This document shows positions 1-6,520 of a stretch of 8,696 nt of DNA, piece after piece. Made by a program: the position numbers and the translations under genes. Under the pieces are notes generated by a model. That model was given only the letters and a program-made list of their open reading frames with translations, made no database searches and was not told the DNA's origin. Every line of letters starts with the position of its first letter. Position 1 is the stretch's first letter. Source of the DNA: Clostridium sp. CAG:273 (lineage in GTDB: Bacteria; Bacillota; Clostridia; TANB77; CAG-508); NCBI GenBank assembly GCA_000438355.1, contig FR901527.1, positions 22,991 to 31,686 of the forward strand. The letters are read 5' to 3'.

Positions 1-15
1 CAATTAGAGGTATTT

Positions 16-537
16 ATGAAAATATTATTTAAAAATATTACTGCATTAAATAAAGACGAATATTTAGAATTAATTAAATTTCATGGTAAGAAAAATAACC
101 TAAAATACTACTCATATACAGCTGTAATGGGATTAATTCTTATCATAGGAATGTCATATCAAATTATTTTAAAAAACTATGTTTCGTTAATTTTACTAGC
201 TCTAATTTTTATAGGATTTTTAGCATACAGATTTATAGAACCTTATAGAAAATCGGAAAAAGAAATAAAAGGCGAAAAAATACAAGGAAATTTAATTAAT
301 ACATACATTTTTTATGATGAAAATTTTGTTGTGAAAAATAAATACGGAAAAGACACTTTAAAATATAGAAAATTATTTAAAGTATACGAAAATAATAATG
401 CATTTTATCTTTATATTAATAAAGAAGATGTTTTTATTATGGAAAAAGATAAATTTGAAATTGGTAATTCAGAAGATTTTAAAGAATTTATATCTAAAAA
501 GATAGGATATAAATTTAAAAGTCAAAGTCAAAGTTAA
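16..537 (+). CDS. YcxB-like membrane protein
   Basis: A 173-residue protein. Two adjacent hydrophobic helices lie at about residues 33-52 and 55-72. A basic, charged stretch follows, then a cytosolic beta-rich domain at about 95-165. The order of two N-terminal helices and then a pattern of 'fyde.f.v... y.kl.kvye.n.afyly.....f.mek..f' matches the YcxB-like family, whose members are small membrane proteins of unknown function. The start at 16 is supported by AGAGG at 6-10, five bases upstream. No catalytic residues are visible. The C-terminus ends in a short Ser/Gln repeat (KSQSQS) encoded by a tandem hexamer that runs through the stop codon, so the last residues are probably not conserved. 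The window begins only 15 bases upstream, so an operon with an unseen gene cannot be excluded. The family call is by pattern recognition only. Confidence 0.72.
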   Translation: MKILFKNITALNKDEYLELIKFHGKKNNLKYYSYTAVMGLILIIGMSYQIILKNYVSLILLALIFIGFLAYRFIEPYRKSEKEIKGEKIQGNLINTYIFYDENFVVKNKYGKDTLKYRKLFKVYENNNAFYLYINKEDVFIMEKDKFEIGNSEDFKEFISKKIGYKFKSQSQS

Positions 538-544
538 AGTTTAA
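521..544 (+). repeat. Degenerate tandem hexamer spanning a stop codon
   Basis: GTCAAA occurs twice at 521-532, followed by GTTAAA at 533-538 and GTTTAA at 539-544. The stop codon (535-537) lies in the third unit and differs from the first two by a single C-to-T change. This suggests the 3' end of the gene was extended or shortened by slippage. Confidence 0.6.
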
Positions 545-836
545 TTTCATTTTCAACTTTAACAACTAATTCAATTAATTATTATATTATTAATTTGATT
601 AGTTGTTAATTAAGCTTTATAAATTTTATCCTCAGTTAAAATTTATTATCAAACTCTATTTTATATTCATATTATAATATTAAATTGTCTTAATTAAAAA
701 TTGTTTGATACATTACTAAAAAACTTATTATTAAATTTAATAAATGTTAAATACTTATTTACTAATTAGTTTTGTACACAAGTTAATGCAAACAAAATTA
801 AATTTAATTTTTAATATTAATTATTGGAGGTATAAA
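538..836. other. AT-rich intergenic region before the M14 gene
   Basis: About 300 bases without a gene. Apart from the hairpin at 561-607, I see only weak promoter candidates. One is TTGATA at 705-710, 17 bases before TTATTA at 728-733. Another is TTGTCT at 685-690, 17 bases before ATACAT at 708-713. Neither is strong enough to list separately. An upstream in-frame ATG at 744 has no Shine-Dalgarno sequence, so I treat 744-836 as leader. Confidence 0.5.
561..607 (+). terminator. AT-rich hairpin after the YcxB-like gene
   Basis: AACAACTAAT (561-570) pairs with ATTAGTTGTT (598-607), and a further AATTAAT/ATTAATT segment pairs after a two-base mismatch. The stem is long but almost entirely A/T, and no clean T-run follows. 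It could be a weak terminator or an RNA-stabilising hairpin. A competing 7-bp stem, GTTAAAG (533-539) with CTTTAAC (557-563), overlaps its first bases. Confidence 0.35.
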
Positions 837-1778
837 ATGGAGGAAAATTCTAATGGCTCTATAGTTAATACTAAAGAACCGTATTATTACAATAAATTAA
901 TTTACAACATACATGAATTGTTATCTCATCACACTTTTATTCAAAGTATAATAATTGGAAATAGTGTTCTTGGAAAAACTATTCCATGTATAAAAATAGG
1001 TAAAGGAAGCAATGTAATACTTTATCATGCTGGAATTCACGCAAATGAATGGATTACCTCTTTACTAATGATGAAATTTATTGAAAACTTTTGCATCGCA
1101 TATGAAGAAAATAACAATTTACATGGTTTTAATGTAAGGGATTTATATAACAAAACCACTTTATTTATAGTTCCTATGGTTAACCCTGATGGTATTGATT
1201 TAGTTACAGGAAATGTACCAGAAAATAGCGAAATTTTTAGTAATTACATGCAAATAGCTAGAAACTTCCCTAATATTCCTTTTCCAAGTGGATGGAAAGC
1301 AAACTTTAATGGTGTTGATTTAAATTTGCAATTTCCTGCTAATTGGGAAGAAGCAAAAAAAATAAAATTTGCTCAAGGATTTAACAAACCATCCCCAAGA
1401 GACTATGTTGGTGAGGGTCCTTTAACAGAACCAGAATCTCTTGCTTTATATAATTTTACATTAACACATAACCCTAATTTAACAATTTCTTACCATACTC
1501 AAGGAGAAGTTATCTTCTGGCAATATTTAAATTATAATCCTGCAAATGCCTTAGAAATTGCGAAAAAATTCTCACAGCTTTCAGGATATAAAGTTGAAGA
1601 AGTTCCATATAACGCTAGTTTTGCTGGCTATAAAGATTGGTTTATTTCTAAATATAACAAACCAGGATATACCATAGAAGCTGGACTTGGTGAAAATCCT
1701 CTTCCACTTTCACAATTCGATAAAATTTATAAAGATAATGAAGGTATTTTGCTTTACGGTATGTCTGCTCAAACATAA
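837..1778 (+). CDS. M14 zinc peptidase, gamma-D-glutamyl-diaminopimelate endopeptidase type
   Basis: A 313-residue metallocarboxypeptidase-fold protein. Visible zinc ligands are H68 and E71 in HAGIHANE and H220 in TISYHTQGE. The catalytic glutamate is E281 in YTIEAGLGENPL. PMVNPDG (113-119) and GVDLNLQFPANW (159-170) are typical of the bacterial gamma-D-Glu-L-diamino acid endopeptidase branch (Bacillus endopeptidase I and YqgT relatives). Those enzymes cut the gamma-D-Glu-mDAP bond of murein stem peptides. There is no signal peptide, transmembrane segment or LysM domain, so it is probably cytoplasmic and suited to recycling of imported muropeptides, or acts in a mother cell or spore compartment. 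I chose the start at 837 because GGAGG lies at 826-830, six bases upstream. The in-frame ATG at 744 lacks a ribosome binding site and would add 31 residues that precede the conserved fold. The substrate is inferred from family motifs. Other M14 amidases such as MpaA-like enzymes remain possible. Confidence 0.85.
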   Translation: MEENSNGSIVNTKEPYYYNKLIYNIHELLSHHTFIQSIIIGNSVLGKTIPCIKIGKGSNVILYHAGIHANEWITSLLMMKFIENFCIAYEENNNLHGFNVRDLYNKTTLFIVPMVNPDGIDLVTGNVPENSEIFSNYMQIARNFPNIPFPSGWKANFNGVDLNLQFPANWEEAKKIKFAQGFNKPSPRDYVGEGPLTEPESLALYNFTLTHNPNLTISYHTQGEVIFWQYLNYNPANALEIAKKFSQLSGYKVEEVPYNASFAGYKDWFISKYNKPGYTIEAGLGENPLPLSQFDKIYKDNEGILLYGMSAQT

Positions 1779-1882
1779 ATAAATTATTACTTCAAGCAAA
1801 AACTAAAAATTTTTTATTAATACAGGAACTTACAGTAATGAAGAATGTAAATTTTATTTAGTTTCTGTTTTTACCATAAAAA

Positions 1883-1949
1883 GCACTTAAATATTAGTAT
1901 TTTATAAATATGTTCTTTAACAAATCTATAATTACCAATATTTAAGTGC
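1883..1949. terminator. Bidirectional terminator-like inverted repeat between convergent genes
   Basis: GCACTTAAATATT (1883-1895) and AATATTTAAGTGC (1937-1949) are perfect 13-base inverted repeats with a 41-base loop. The flanking CATAAA/TTTATG can extend the stem after a small internal loop. On the minus strand the hairpin is followed by CTTTTTATGG, and on the plus strand by CTTTATGTTTC and then a T-rich stretch. Its position between the converging genes ending at 1778 (+) and 2024 (-) fits a shared terminator. The loop is unusually long for one. Confidence 0.5.
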
Positions 1950-2023
1950 CTTTATGTTTCTTATTATTTTTTATAGATATTTATTCATTATAATTTATTT
2001 TCTAACTATATTATTTTACAATA

Positions 2024-2854
2024 TTAAATATAAATTTTTAAAAATGATAGTACAATTTCAATTGCATAATATATACCCATAATTAATGCAAATTTCCAAA
2101 AAATATTTTTGTTTTCTTTTTCTCCAACTATATCTTTTAATGTAAAGAATAATAACACTATTGATAGTATTCCACAAAAACCTGCAAAAGGAATAGTAAC
2201 TGTAGTAATTTTAGAACCTACTAATGTTAATAATCCAACTATCTCTGCAATAACTACTGGTATTTTTGCAATTGTAACACTACTTGCAATATGCATAAAA
2301 GATTTATTCTTTTCTTTGCTAAATCCATATGTCAATGCTGAAATTATTGCTATTGAGCATATTGGTGCAATTAATTCTTTTATTATATCTAAGAATTTTG
2401 AAAAGAAATGTTCTAAAAAGCTTGGAAAACTACCATATTTACTAAACAAATATATTTCTGCTGTAGAAAATACATTATGCATAAAAATTATTACAAGCCA
2501 AACAACGAGTATTATTGCAGCAATTTTTAAATATTTATTACTTGGTTTTTTTGTTATTTCTGCAATTTTTCCAAGTGGGTCTTTAAAAAATGCTTTAAAA
2601 AATCCTGTTGCTTCTTTAGCTTGTTTTTTTACATTTGCATTATTAAATGCATTTTGTCCTGCATAATTATTTGCATTTTGATTCATATTTGTTCCCATAT
2701 TATTTTGAAAATTTTGATTAACATTATTTTGTGCATTTAAATTTGTATTGTTTTGACTATTTTGATTCATATTATTGTTTTGCATGTTTTCATTTGTACT
2801 ATTTTGTCCAACATTTTCGTTTACATTATTTGGTTCATTTTTGTTTTCTTCCAT
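2024..2854 (-). CDS. Five-helix membrane protein with Asn-rich N-terminal tail, function unknown
   Basis: A 276-residue protein in two parts. Residues 1-73 are low complexity: by my count 32 are Asn and 9 are Gln, with no hydrophobic segment. Residues 74-110 are basic and amphipathic (KKQAKEATGFFKAFFKDP). Five hydrophobic helices then follow at about 111-128, 158-178, 189-213, 218-241 and 252-273. Five helices after a cytosolic, low-complexity N-terminus is the layout of Yip1-like bacterial membrane proteins, but I see no diagnostic motif, so the family is only a suggestion. I chose the ATG at 2854 because it sits nine bases from AAAGGG. The in-frame ATG nine bases further upstream directly abuts that Shine-Dalgarno sequence. 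The gene is monocistronic, converges with the M14 gene and diverges from the M18 gene. Confidence 0.7.
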   Translation of the reverse strand: MEENKNEPNNVNENVGQNSTNENMQNNNMNQNSQNNTNLNAQNNVNQNFQNNMGTNMNQNANNYAGQNAFNNANVKKQAKEATGFFKAFFKDPLGKIAEITKKPSNKYLKIAAIILVVWLVIIFMHNVFSTAEIYLFSKYGSFPSFLEHFFSKFLDIIKELIAPICSIAIISALTYGFSKEKNKSFMHIASSVTIAKIPVVIAEIVGLLTLVGSKITTVTIPFAGFCGILSIVLLFFTLKDIVGEKENKNIFWKFALIMGIYYAIEIVLSFLKIYI

Positions 2855-2886
2855 AATTAACATCCCTTTCTTTTTAATCTTTTTCT

Positions 2887-2915
2887 ATTAAACTACAAAA
2901 TTCTCTAAAAGTAAA
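2887..2915 (-). promoter_or_regulatory. Candidate promoter of the Asn-rich membrane protein gene
   Basis: On the minus strand, TTTACT (2915-2910) and TTTAAT (2892-2887) are separated by 17 bases. The -10 element matches five of six consensus bases and the -35 element four of six. Transcription would start near 2880, about 25 bases before the start codon. Chance matches are common in DNA this AT-rich. Confidence 0.4.
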
Positions 2916-3168
2916 TAGATTAGGTAAATTAAGAATAAATTTTAACCAGTAACTAGAATTTACTTTTTCTAATTATATTTTACTTTTAAAATTCACAAAT
3001 TTTAATTTCAAATGGAATTTCTAGAAATTTTAATTTTTTACTAACTAAATTTTAATTAATTTTGTAACAAATTAATCACATTAATTGCTTAACATACAAA
3101 AAATAATTTTTAAATTTATATTAAAACAAATATATTTTTTATAAATGGGTATTCTAAAAAATGAAAAA

Positions 3169-3179
3169 TATGATAAAAT
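3169..3179 (+). promoter_or_regulatory. Possible -10 element of the M18 gene
   Basis: TATGAT (3169-3174) overlaps TAAAAT (3174-3179) about 35-40 bases before the M18 start codon. No convincing -35 hexamer lies at the right distance, so this is a weak call. Confidence 0.25.
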
Positions 3180-3212
3180 GTAGTAAATTATTTTTAAGGA
3201 GGAGATTTACTA

Positions 3213-4619
3213 ATGCCAAAAAAAGAATTAGAAGATTTAAAAAAGAAATTATTTAGTTCTAAAGAAAATGGTTGGCTAGAATTAAATAACGACACTAAAC
3301 AAGACGTTTTTTCATATGCGAAAGGATATATAAACTATTTAAATAATTCAAAAACAGAAAGAGAAATTATTGCTACTTCAAAGAAAATAGCAGAGGAAAA
3401 TGGATTTCAAGATATAGAAAAAATTAAAGAATTAAAAGCTGGAGATAAAATTTATTATATTAACCATGAAAAAAGTATGTATCTTGCAATTATAGGTAAA
3501 GATAACATTGAAAATGGATTAAATATTATAGGTTCTCATGCAGATTCTCCTAGATTAGATTTAAAACCAAATCCATTATATGAAGATTCTGAATTAGCAT
3601 TTTTTAAAACTCATTATTATGGAGGAATTAAAAAATATCAATGGACAACCATCCCTTTAGCTATTCATGGTGTTATTGTTAAGGCAAATGGTGAAAAAGT
3701 AGAAATAAAAATTGGTGAAGATGAAACTGACCCAATATTTACTATAACTGATTTATTACCACATTTAGCCCAAGACCAAATGGAAAAGAAATTAAAAAAT
3801 GGAATAGATGGAGAAGATTTAAATTTACTAGTTGGTAGCATTCCATATGACAAAGAAATTACTGAAGCTGTTAAACTAAATATTTTAAATATTTTAAATG
3901 AAAAATACGGAATTACAGAAGTAGATTTTACAAGCTCTGAATTAGAATTAGTTCCTGCAATGCCTTGTAGAAGTATGGGATTTGACAGCAGCATGGTAGC
4001 AGGTTATGGTCAAGACGATAAAATCTGTGTTTATGCTTCATTAACAGCTTTAATGAAGATAGATAACCCTAAAAAAACAGCAGTATGTATAATTTCTGAT
4101 AAAGAAGAAATCGGTAGTATGGGAAATACAGGAATGGAATCACATGTATTTGATACATTTATTGCAGAAATATTAAATAAAATGGGTATAAATAAACCAA
4201 ACTTATTAGATAAAGTATTTTGTAAATCAAAAATGTTATCTGCAGATGTAGATGCTGCATTAGACCCAATCTATGCATCTGTTTCTGAAAGAAATAATGC
4301 TTCTTATTTAGGAAAAGGAGTAGGACTTAACAAATATACTGGTGCTAGAGGAAAATCTGGTGCATCTGATGCAAATGCTGAGTTTGTTGCAGAAATTAGA
4401 CATATATTTGAAAATAATAATGTAAAATATCAAGTAAGCGAACTTGGAAAAGTAGATGTTGGAGGTGGAGGAACTATTGCATATATCCTTGCTAATAAAG
4501 GTGTAGATGTAATAGATTGTGGAGTTCCTATTTTATCAATGCATTCTCCTTATGAAGTTTCAAGTAAATTTGACTTATATTCTGCTTACCAAGGATATAT
4601 TGCATTTTGGAAAAATTAA
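3213..4619 (+). CDS. M18 family aspartyl-type aminopeptidase
   Basis: A 468-residue cytosolic dinuclear zinc aminopeptidase of full family length. M18 enzymes remove N-terminal acidic residues (Asp/Glu) from peptides and usually form tetrahedral dodecamers. Visible active-site elements, in order, are: H109 in GSHADSPRLDLKP; the GYGQDDK segment at 264-270, which carries the bridging aspartate; the catalytic pair E298/E299 in SDKEEIGSMGNTG; D345 in SADVDAALDP; and H444 in LSMHSPYEVSS. All expected ligands are present, so the enzyme should be active. The region between about 150 and 245 corresponds to the regulatory/oligomerisation domain inserted into the catalytic domain. The start is fixed by AAGGAGGAG at 3196-3204. 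No signal peptide is seen. The gene stands alone and no clear U-tract terminator follows it on the plus strand. Its likely role is final trimming of peptides to amino acids. Substrate preference is inferred from the family. Confidence 0.93.
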   Translation: MPKKELEDLKKKLFSSKENGWLELNNDTKQDVFSYAKGYINYLNNSKTEREIIATSKKIAEENGFQDIEKIKELKAGDKIYYINHEKSMYLAIIGKDNIENGLNIIGSHADSPRLDLKPNPLYEDSELAFFKTHYYGGIKKYQWTTIPLAIHGVIVKANGEKVEIKIGEDETDPIFTITDLLPHLAQDQMEKKLKNGIDGEDLNLLVGSIPYDKEITEAVKLNILNILNEKYGITEVDFTSSELELVPAMPCRSMGFDSSMVAGYGQDDKICVYASLTALMKIDNPKKTAVCIISDKEEIGSMGNTGMESHVFDTFIAEILNKMGINKPNLLDKVFCKSKMLSADVDAALDPIYASVSERNNASYLGKGVGLNKYTGARGKSGASDANAEFVAEIRHIFENNNVKYQVSELGKVDVGGGGTIAYILANKGVDVIDCGVPILSMHSPYEVSSKFDLYSAYQGYIAFWKN

Positions 4620-4682
4620 ATATATTTAATATAATTAACTCTAATACTGAAATATACAACAAATGTTAGATAAAAATTGATA

Positions 4683-4712
4683 TGAAAAGGGTCCCTCATT
4701 TGAGGGACCCTT
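4683..4712 (-). terminator. Strong intrinsic terminator of the minus-strand RNA
   Basis: A perfect 12-bp stem, AAGGGTCCCTCA with TGAGGGACCCTT (4687-4712), is GC-rich amid AT-rich DNA. On the minus strand it runs directly into TTTT and, a few bases on, another run of five T. The plus-strand side lacks a T-run, so its orientation serves the RNA on the minus strand rather than the M18 gene. Confidence 0.88.
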
Positions 4713-4958
4713 ACTAGAAATGTTTGTTGGTCTAAATCACCTTCCGCTGTGGCGCTCCCATCTGTCACACAAACGAGGCGCATATCCGCTGCACTCACCA
4801 GGTCTCGGACATACATCCGTACCCTTTAAAGCACAGGGGATTTCTCCAGGTTTCAGATGCCGCCCATTTGCGGCATTTTCAGTGTTTTGGACCTTGTTAG
4901 TTACAACTTCCGCTTTGCTCATAGCTCAGCACACCTTTCTCTATAAAATTTGTAACAT
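4683..4958 (-). ncRNA. Stand-alone structured non-coding RNA (raiA-motif candidate)
   Basis: A minus-strand transcript of about 275 nt is bracketed by a near-consensus promoter (4964-4992) and an intrinsic terminator (4687-4712). G+C rises to roughly half here against about a quarter around it, as expected for a structured RNA in an AT-rich genome. Stems I can pair by eye include: GUUACAA (4956-4950) with UUGUAAC (4906-4900); GGUC (4893-4890) with GACC (4732-4729), closing the central domain and extended by AAA/UUU; AUGCCGC (4876-4870) with GCGGCAU (4863-4857); and CGGA (4819-4816) with UCCG (4809-4806). AGCGGA occurs three times (from 4914, 4790 and 4748), and ACCUGGwGA twice (from 4851 and 4803). 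I see no SRP helix-8 motif, RNase P core, tmRNA tail, 6S-like architecture or tRNA. Length, clostridial setting and independent transcription fit the raiA-motif RNA, an abundant RNA of Firmicutes and Actinobacteria linked to sporulation and aggregation in Clostridium. That identity is an inference from memory and rates about 0.4. That it is an RNA gene is much firmer. Confidence 0.82.
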
Positions 4959-4963
4959 CCTAT

Positions 4964-4992
4964 ATTATACCACATAATTAACAGAATATCAA
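4964..4992 (-). promoter_or_regulatory. Sigma-A-type promoter of the structured RNA
   Basis: Reading the minus strand, TTGATA (4992-4987) and a perfect TATAAT (4969-4964) are separated by exactly 17 bases, with TGTGG just before the -10. Transcription would start near 4958, directly at the first predicted stem of the RNA. This strength suits a highly expressed stable RNA. Confidence 0.88.
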
Positions 4993-5059
4993 CCTTTTTT
5001 GTTTGACATATGACGACATCTATTTTACAGACTTTTCTAATATTTTTAATACTTTTTCA

Positions 5060-5088
5060 TTGACTTTTACAAAAAAACATGTTATATT
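5060..5088 (+). promoter_or_regulatory. Sigma-A-type promoter of tRNA-Arg
   Basis: TTGACT (5060-5065) and TATATT (5083-5088) are separated by 17 bases. The predicted start near 5095 leaves a leader of about 30 bases before the tRNA. It points away from the promoter at 4964-4992. Confidence 0.85.
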
Positions 5089-5096
5089 AATAAATG

Positions 5097-5118
5097 TACT
5101 TATTTCTAATAATAAGTA
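5097..5118 (+). other. Perfect hairpin in the tRNA leader
   Basis: TACTTATT (5097-5104) and AATAAGTA (5111-5118) form a perfect 8-bp stem with a six-base loop. It starts almost at the predicted transcription start and ends seven bases before the mature tRNA. It may stabilise the precursor or shape 5' processing by RNase P. This role is inferred. Confidence 0.5.
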
Positions 5119-5125
5119 TTTAGTT

Positions 5126-5202
5126 GGGTCAGTAGCTCAGTTGGATAGAGCATCGGCCTTCTAAGCCGAGGGTCGGGGGTTCGAATCCCTCCTGGCTCAC
5201 CA
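5126..5202 (+). tRNA. tRNA-Arg (anticodon UCU)
   Basis: A complete 77-base cloverleaf with encoded CCA. The acceptor strands GGGTCAG and CTGGCTC pair with two G-U wobbles. The D-stem is GCTC/GAGC. The anticodon stem TCGGC/GCCGA encloses loop CTTCTAA, giving anticodon TCT. The T-stem GGGGG/CCCTC encloses TTCGAAT. It reads AGA, the dominant arginine codon in this AT-rich genome. It is a single-tRNA transcription unit with its own promoter and terminator. Confidence 0.97.
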
Positions 5203-5210
5203 AAACAATT

Positions 5211-5256
5211 GAGAGAGTAAAATTTAATTTTACTTTCTCTTATTTTTTATTCTTTT
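5211..5256 (+). terminator. Intrinsic terminator of tRNA-Arg
   Basis: An imperfect stem forms from AGAGAGTAAAAT and ATTTTACTTTCTCT (5212-5240, with a two-base bulge), followed by a T-rich tract TATTTTTTATTCTTTT at 5241-5256. It starts eight bases after the CCA. The reverse strand has only a weak T-run, so it may help little for the converging htrA-like gene. Confidence 0.8.
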
Positions 5257-5311
5257 CAATTTTTCCTATTTAGTATTATATAACTCTGGCATTCAAAATA
5301 TTTCTTCTCTC

Positions 5312-6457
5312 CTATTTTCCCAGAATTATATCTAATTGATATTCTCTATTCTTTCTATATATTGTAAGTGTTACTTTGTCTCCTGGCTTTTTTGAATATA
5401 TATATCTTCTTAAATCACTCATTTTATTAAGCTCTGTATTATCTATTTTAGTAATAATATCTCCTATTGTTAAATTAACCTGACTAGCTGGTGAATATCT
5501 TGTTATTTCTGCAACATATATTCCATTTTCTATTTCTATTGATGTGTCTATATAAGAAATCATATTTTTATCATATGCAAATATTCCAAGTGTTGCTTCT
5601 TCAAATTTTCCTTCTTTAGAAAATCTATTTATAATAGGTTTTACAACATCTATTGGAACAGCAAAACCAATTCCCTCTGCTGATGTTATTTTTACTGTAT
5701 TTATTCCTATTATTTCACCATTTGCATTAATAAGTGGTCCCCCGCTGTTTCCCTGGTTTATTGTTGCATCTGTTTGTATTAAATCATCCATATAAGATAC
5801 TTTTATTTCATTTTCTTGCTTTTCTTCTAATTTTATTGTTCTATTTACAGCACTTATAATTCCTGCTGTTACTGTCCTTTGAAATTCAAATCCTATTGGA
5901 TTTCCTATGGCATATACAGCTTGGCCTACTTTTATATTTTCAGAACTTCCAAGTGTTGCATATGTTAGCCCAGTCATATTTATTTTGCAAATTGATAAAT
6001 CTAGACTAGAATTAGACCAAACCACATTAGCTTTGTATGACCTTCCATCTTCTAAAGTAACATAGCAATTACTAAATTTTTTTCCTGTTACATGTTCATT
6101 TGAAAGAATATATCCGTTTTCTGTTACTATAACTCCGCTTCCTAGCCCTAACTCTCCTACGCCATCATTTAAAAATATTGTACTCCCTGTATTTTTAATT
6201 TTAGATATTCCTACTACGCAACTAGTTGTTTTTTCTATCATATTTTGTAACTCTTCATCCTCTTTATGTGCATAATTAAATGTCTGTGATGTTCTCTCCA
6301 CATTATTTTCTTCCAATCTAACACTTTTATTAATATCTATGTTCATATAATTTTGGTATAATAATAAAATTATTATAAAAATTAATATACTAATAAAAGT
6401 TACTAAAAAATATTTCTTTATTCTTCTACTTTTTTGTCTTTTTATGTATCTTTCCAT
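5312..6457 (-). CDS. HtrA/DegP-family membrane-anchored serine protease with PDZ domain
   Basis: A 381-residue S1C-family protease. A short basic N-terminus and one hydrophobic helix (about 16-34) give an N-in membrane anchor, placing the rest outside the cell. The trypsin-like domain (about 75-285) carries the complete triad: H122 in ILSNEHV, D153 in SSLDLSICKI and S238 in QGNSGGPL. The oxyanion-loop context (TDATINQGNSGGPLIN) is canonical. A single PDZ domain occupies about 286-380, with GDIITKIDN and GDKVTLTIYR typical of its ligand-groove strands. HtrA proteases degrade misfolded secreted and membrane proteins and respond to envelope stress. The start at 6457 is supported by GGAG at 6466-6463, five bases upstream. 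The gene converges with the tRNA unit and diverges from the nonribosomal peptide synthetase gene. I call the family and not a specific paralogue (HtrA, HtrB or YyxA), because these cannot be separated by eye. Confidence 0.93.
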   Translation of the reverse strand: MERYIKRQKSRRIKKYFLVTFISILIFIIILLLYQNYMNIDINKSVRLEENNVERTSQTFNYAHKEDEELQNMIEKTTSCVVGISKIKNTGSTIFLNDGVGELGLGSGVIVTENGYILSNEHVTGKKFSNCYVTLEDGRSYKANVVWSNSSLDLSICKINMTGLTYATLGSSENIKVGQAVYAIGNPIGFEFQRTVTAGIISAVNRTIKLEEKQENEIKVSYMDDLIQTDATINQGNSGGPLINANGEIIGINTVKITSAEGIGFAVPIDVVKPIINRFSKEGKFEEATLGIFAYDKNMISYIDTSIEIENGIYVAEITRYSPASQVNLTIGDIITKIDNTELNKMSDLRRYIYSKKPGDKVTLTIYRKNREYQLDIILGK

Positions 6458-6520
6458 TATATCTCCAATCTTAATTTTTATAAATTATTTTTCTATATTT
6501 CCATTTTTTACAAATTACAT

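Larger units (their letters stand above)
2855..3212. other. Divergent AT-rich intergenic region
   Basis: About 360 bases between the divergent membrane protein and M18 genes. It holds the leader and promoter candidates of both. I see no coding region, tRNA, strong hairpin or riboswitch-like GC-rich structure in it. Confidence 0.55.

Noticed and set aside
744..836. Upstream start for the M14 peptidase
   Set aside because: There is no Shine-Dalgarno sequence before 744, whereas GGAGG sits at ideal spacing before 837, and the extra residues are not part of the M14 fold.
2109..2666. 185-codon plus-strand open frame
   Set aside because: It is antisense to the membrane protein gene at 2024-2854, has no ribosome binding site, and its hydrophobic composition mirrors the real gene's transmembrane segments.
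3665..3994. 109-codon minus-strand open frame inside the M18 gene
   Set aside because: It lies opposite a gene with all catalytic motifs intact and shows no domain of its own.
4683..4958. SRP RNA, RNase P RNA, tmRNA or 6S RNA
   Set aside because: I looked for the SRP GGAAGC-type apical motif, RNase P conserved core segments, a tmRNA alanine acceptor end with ACCA, and a 6S long bulged rod. None is present.
4616..4977. Short open frames on both strands (4616-4816 minus, 4720-4977 plus)
   Set aside because: They overlap the structured RNA and its terminator, arise from the GC-rich composition, and have no convincing start signals.
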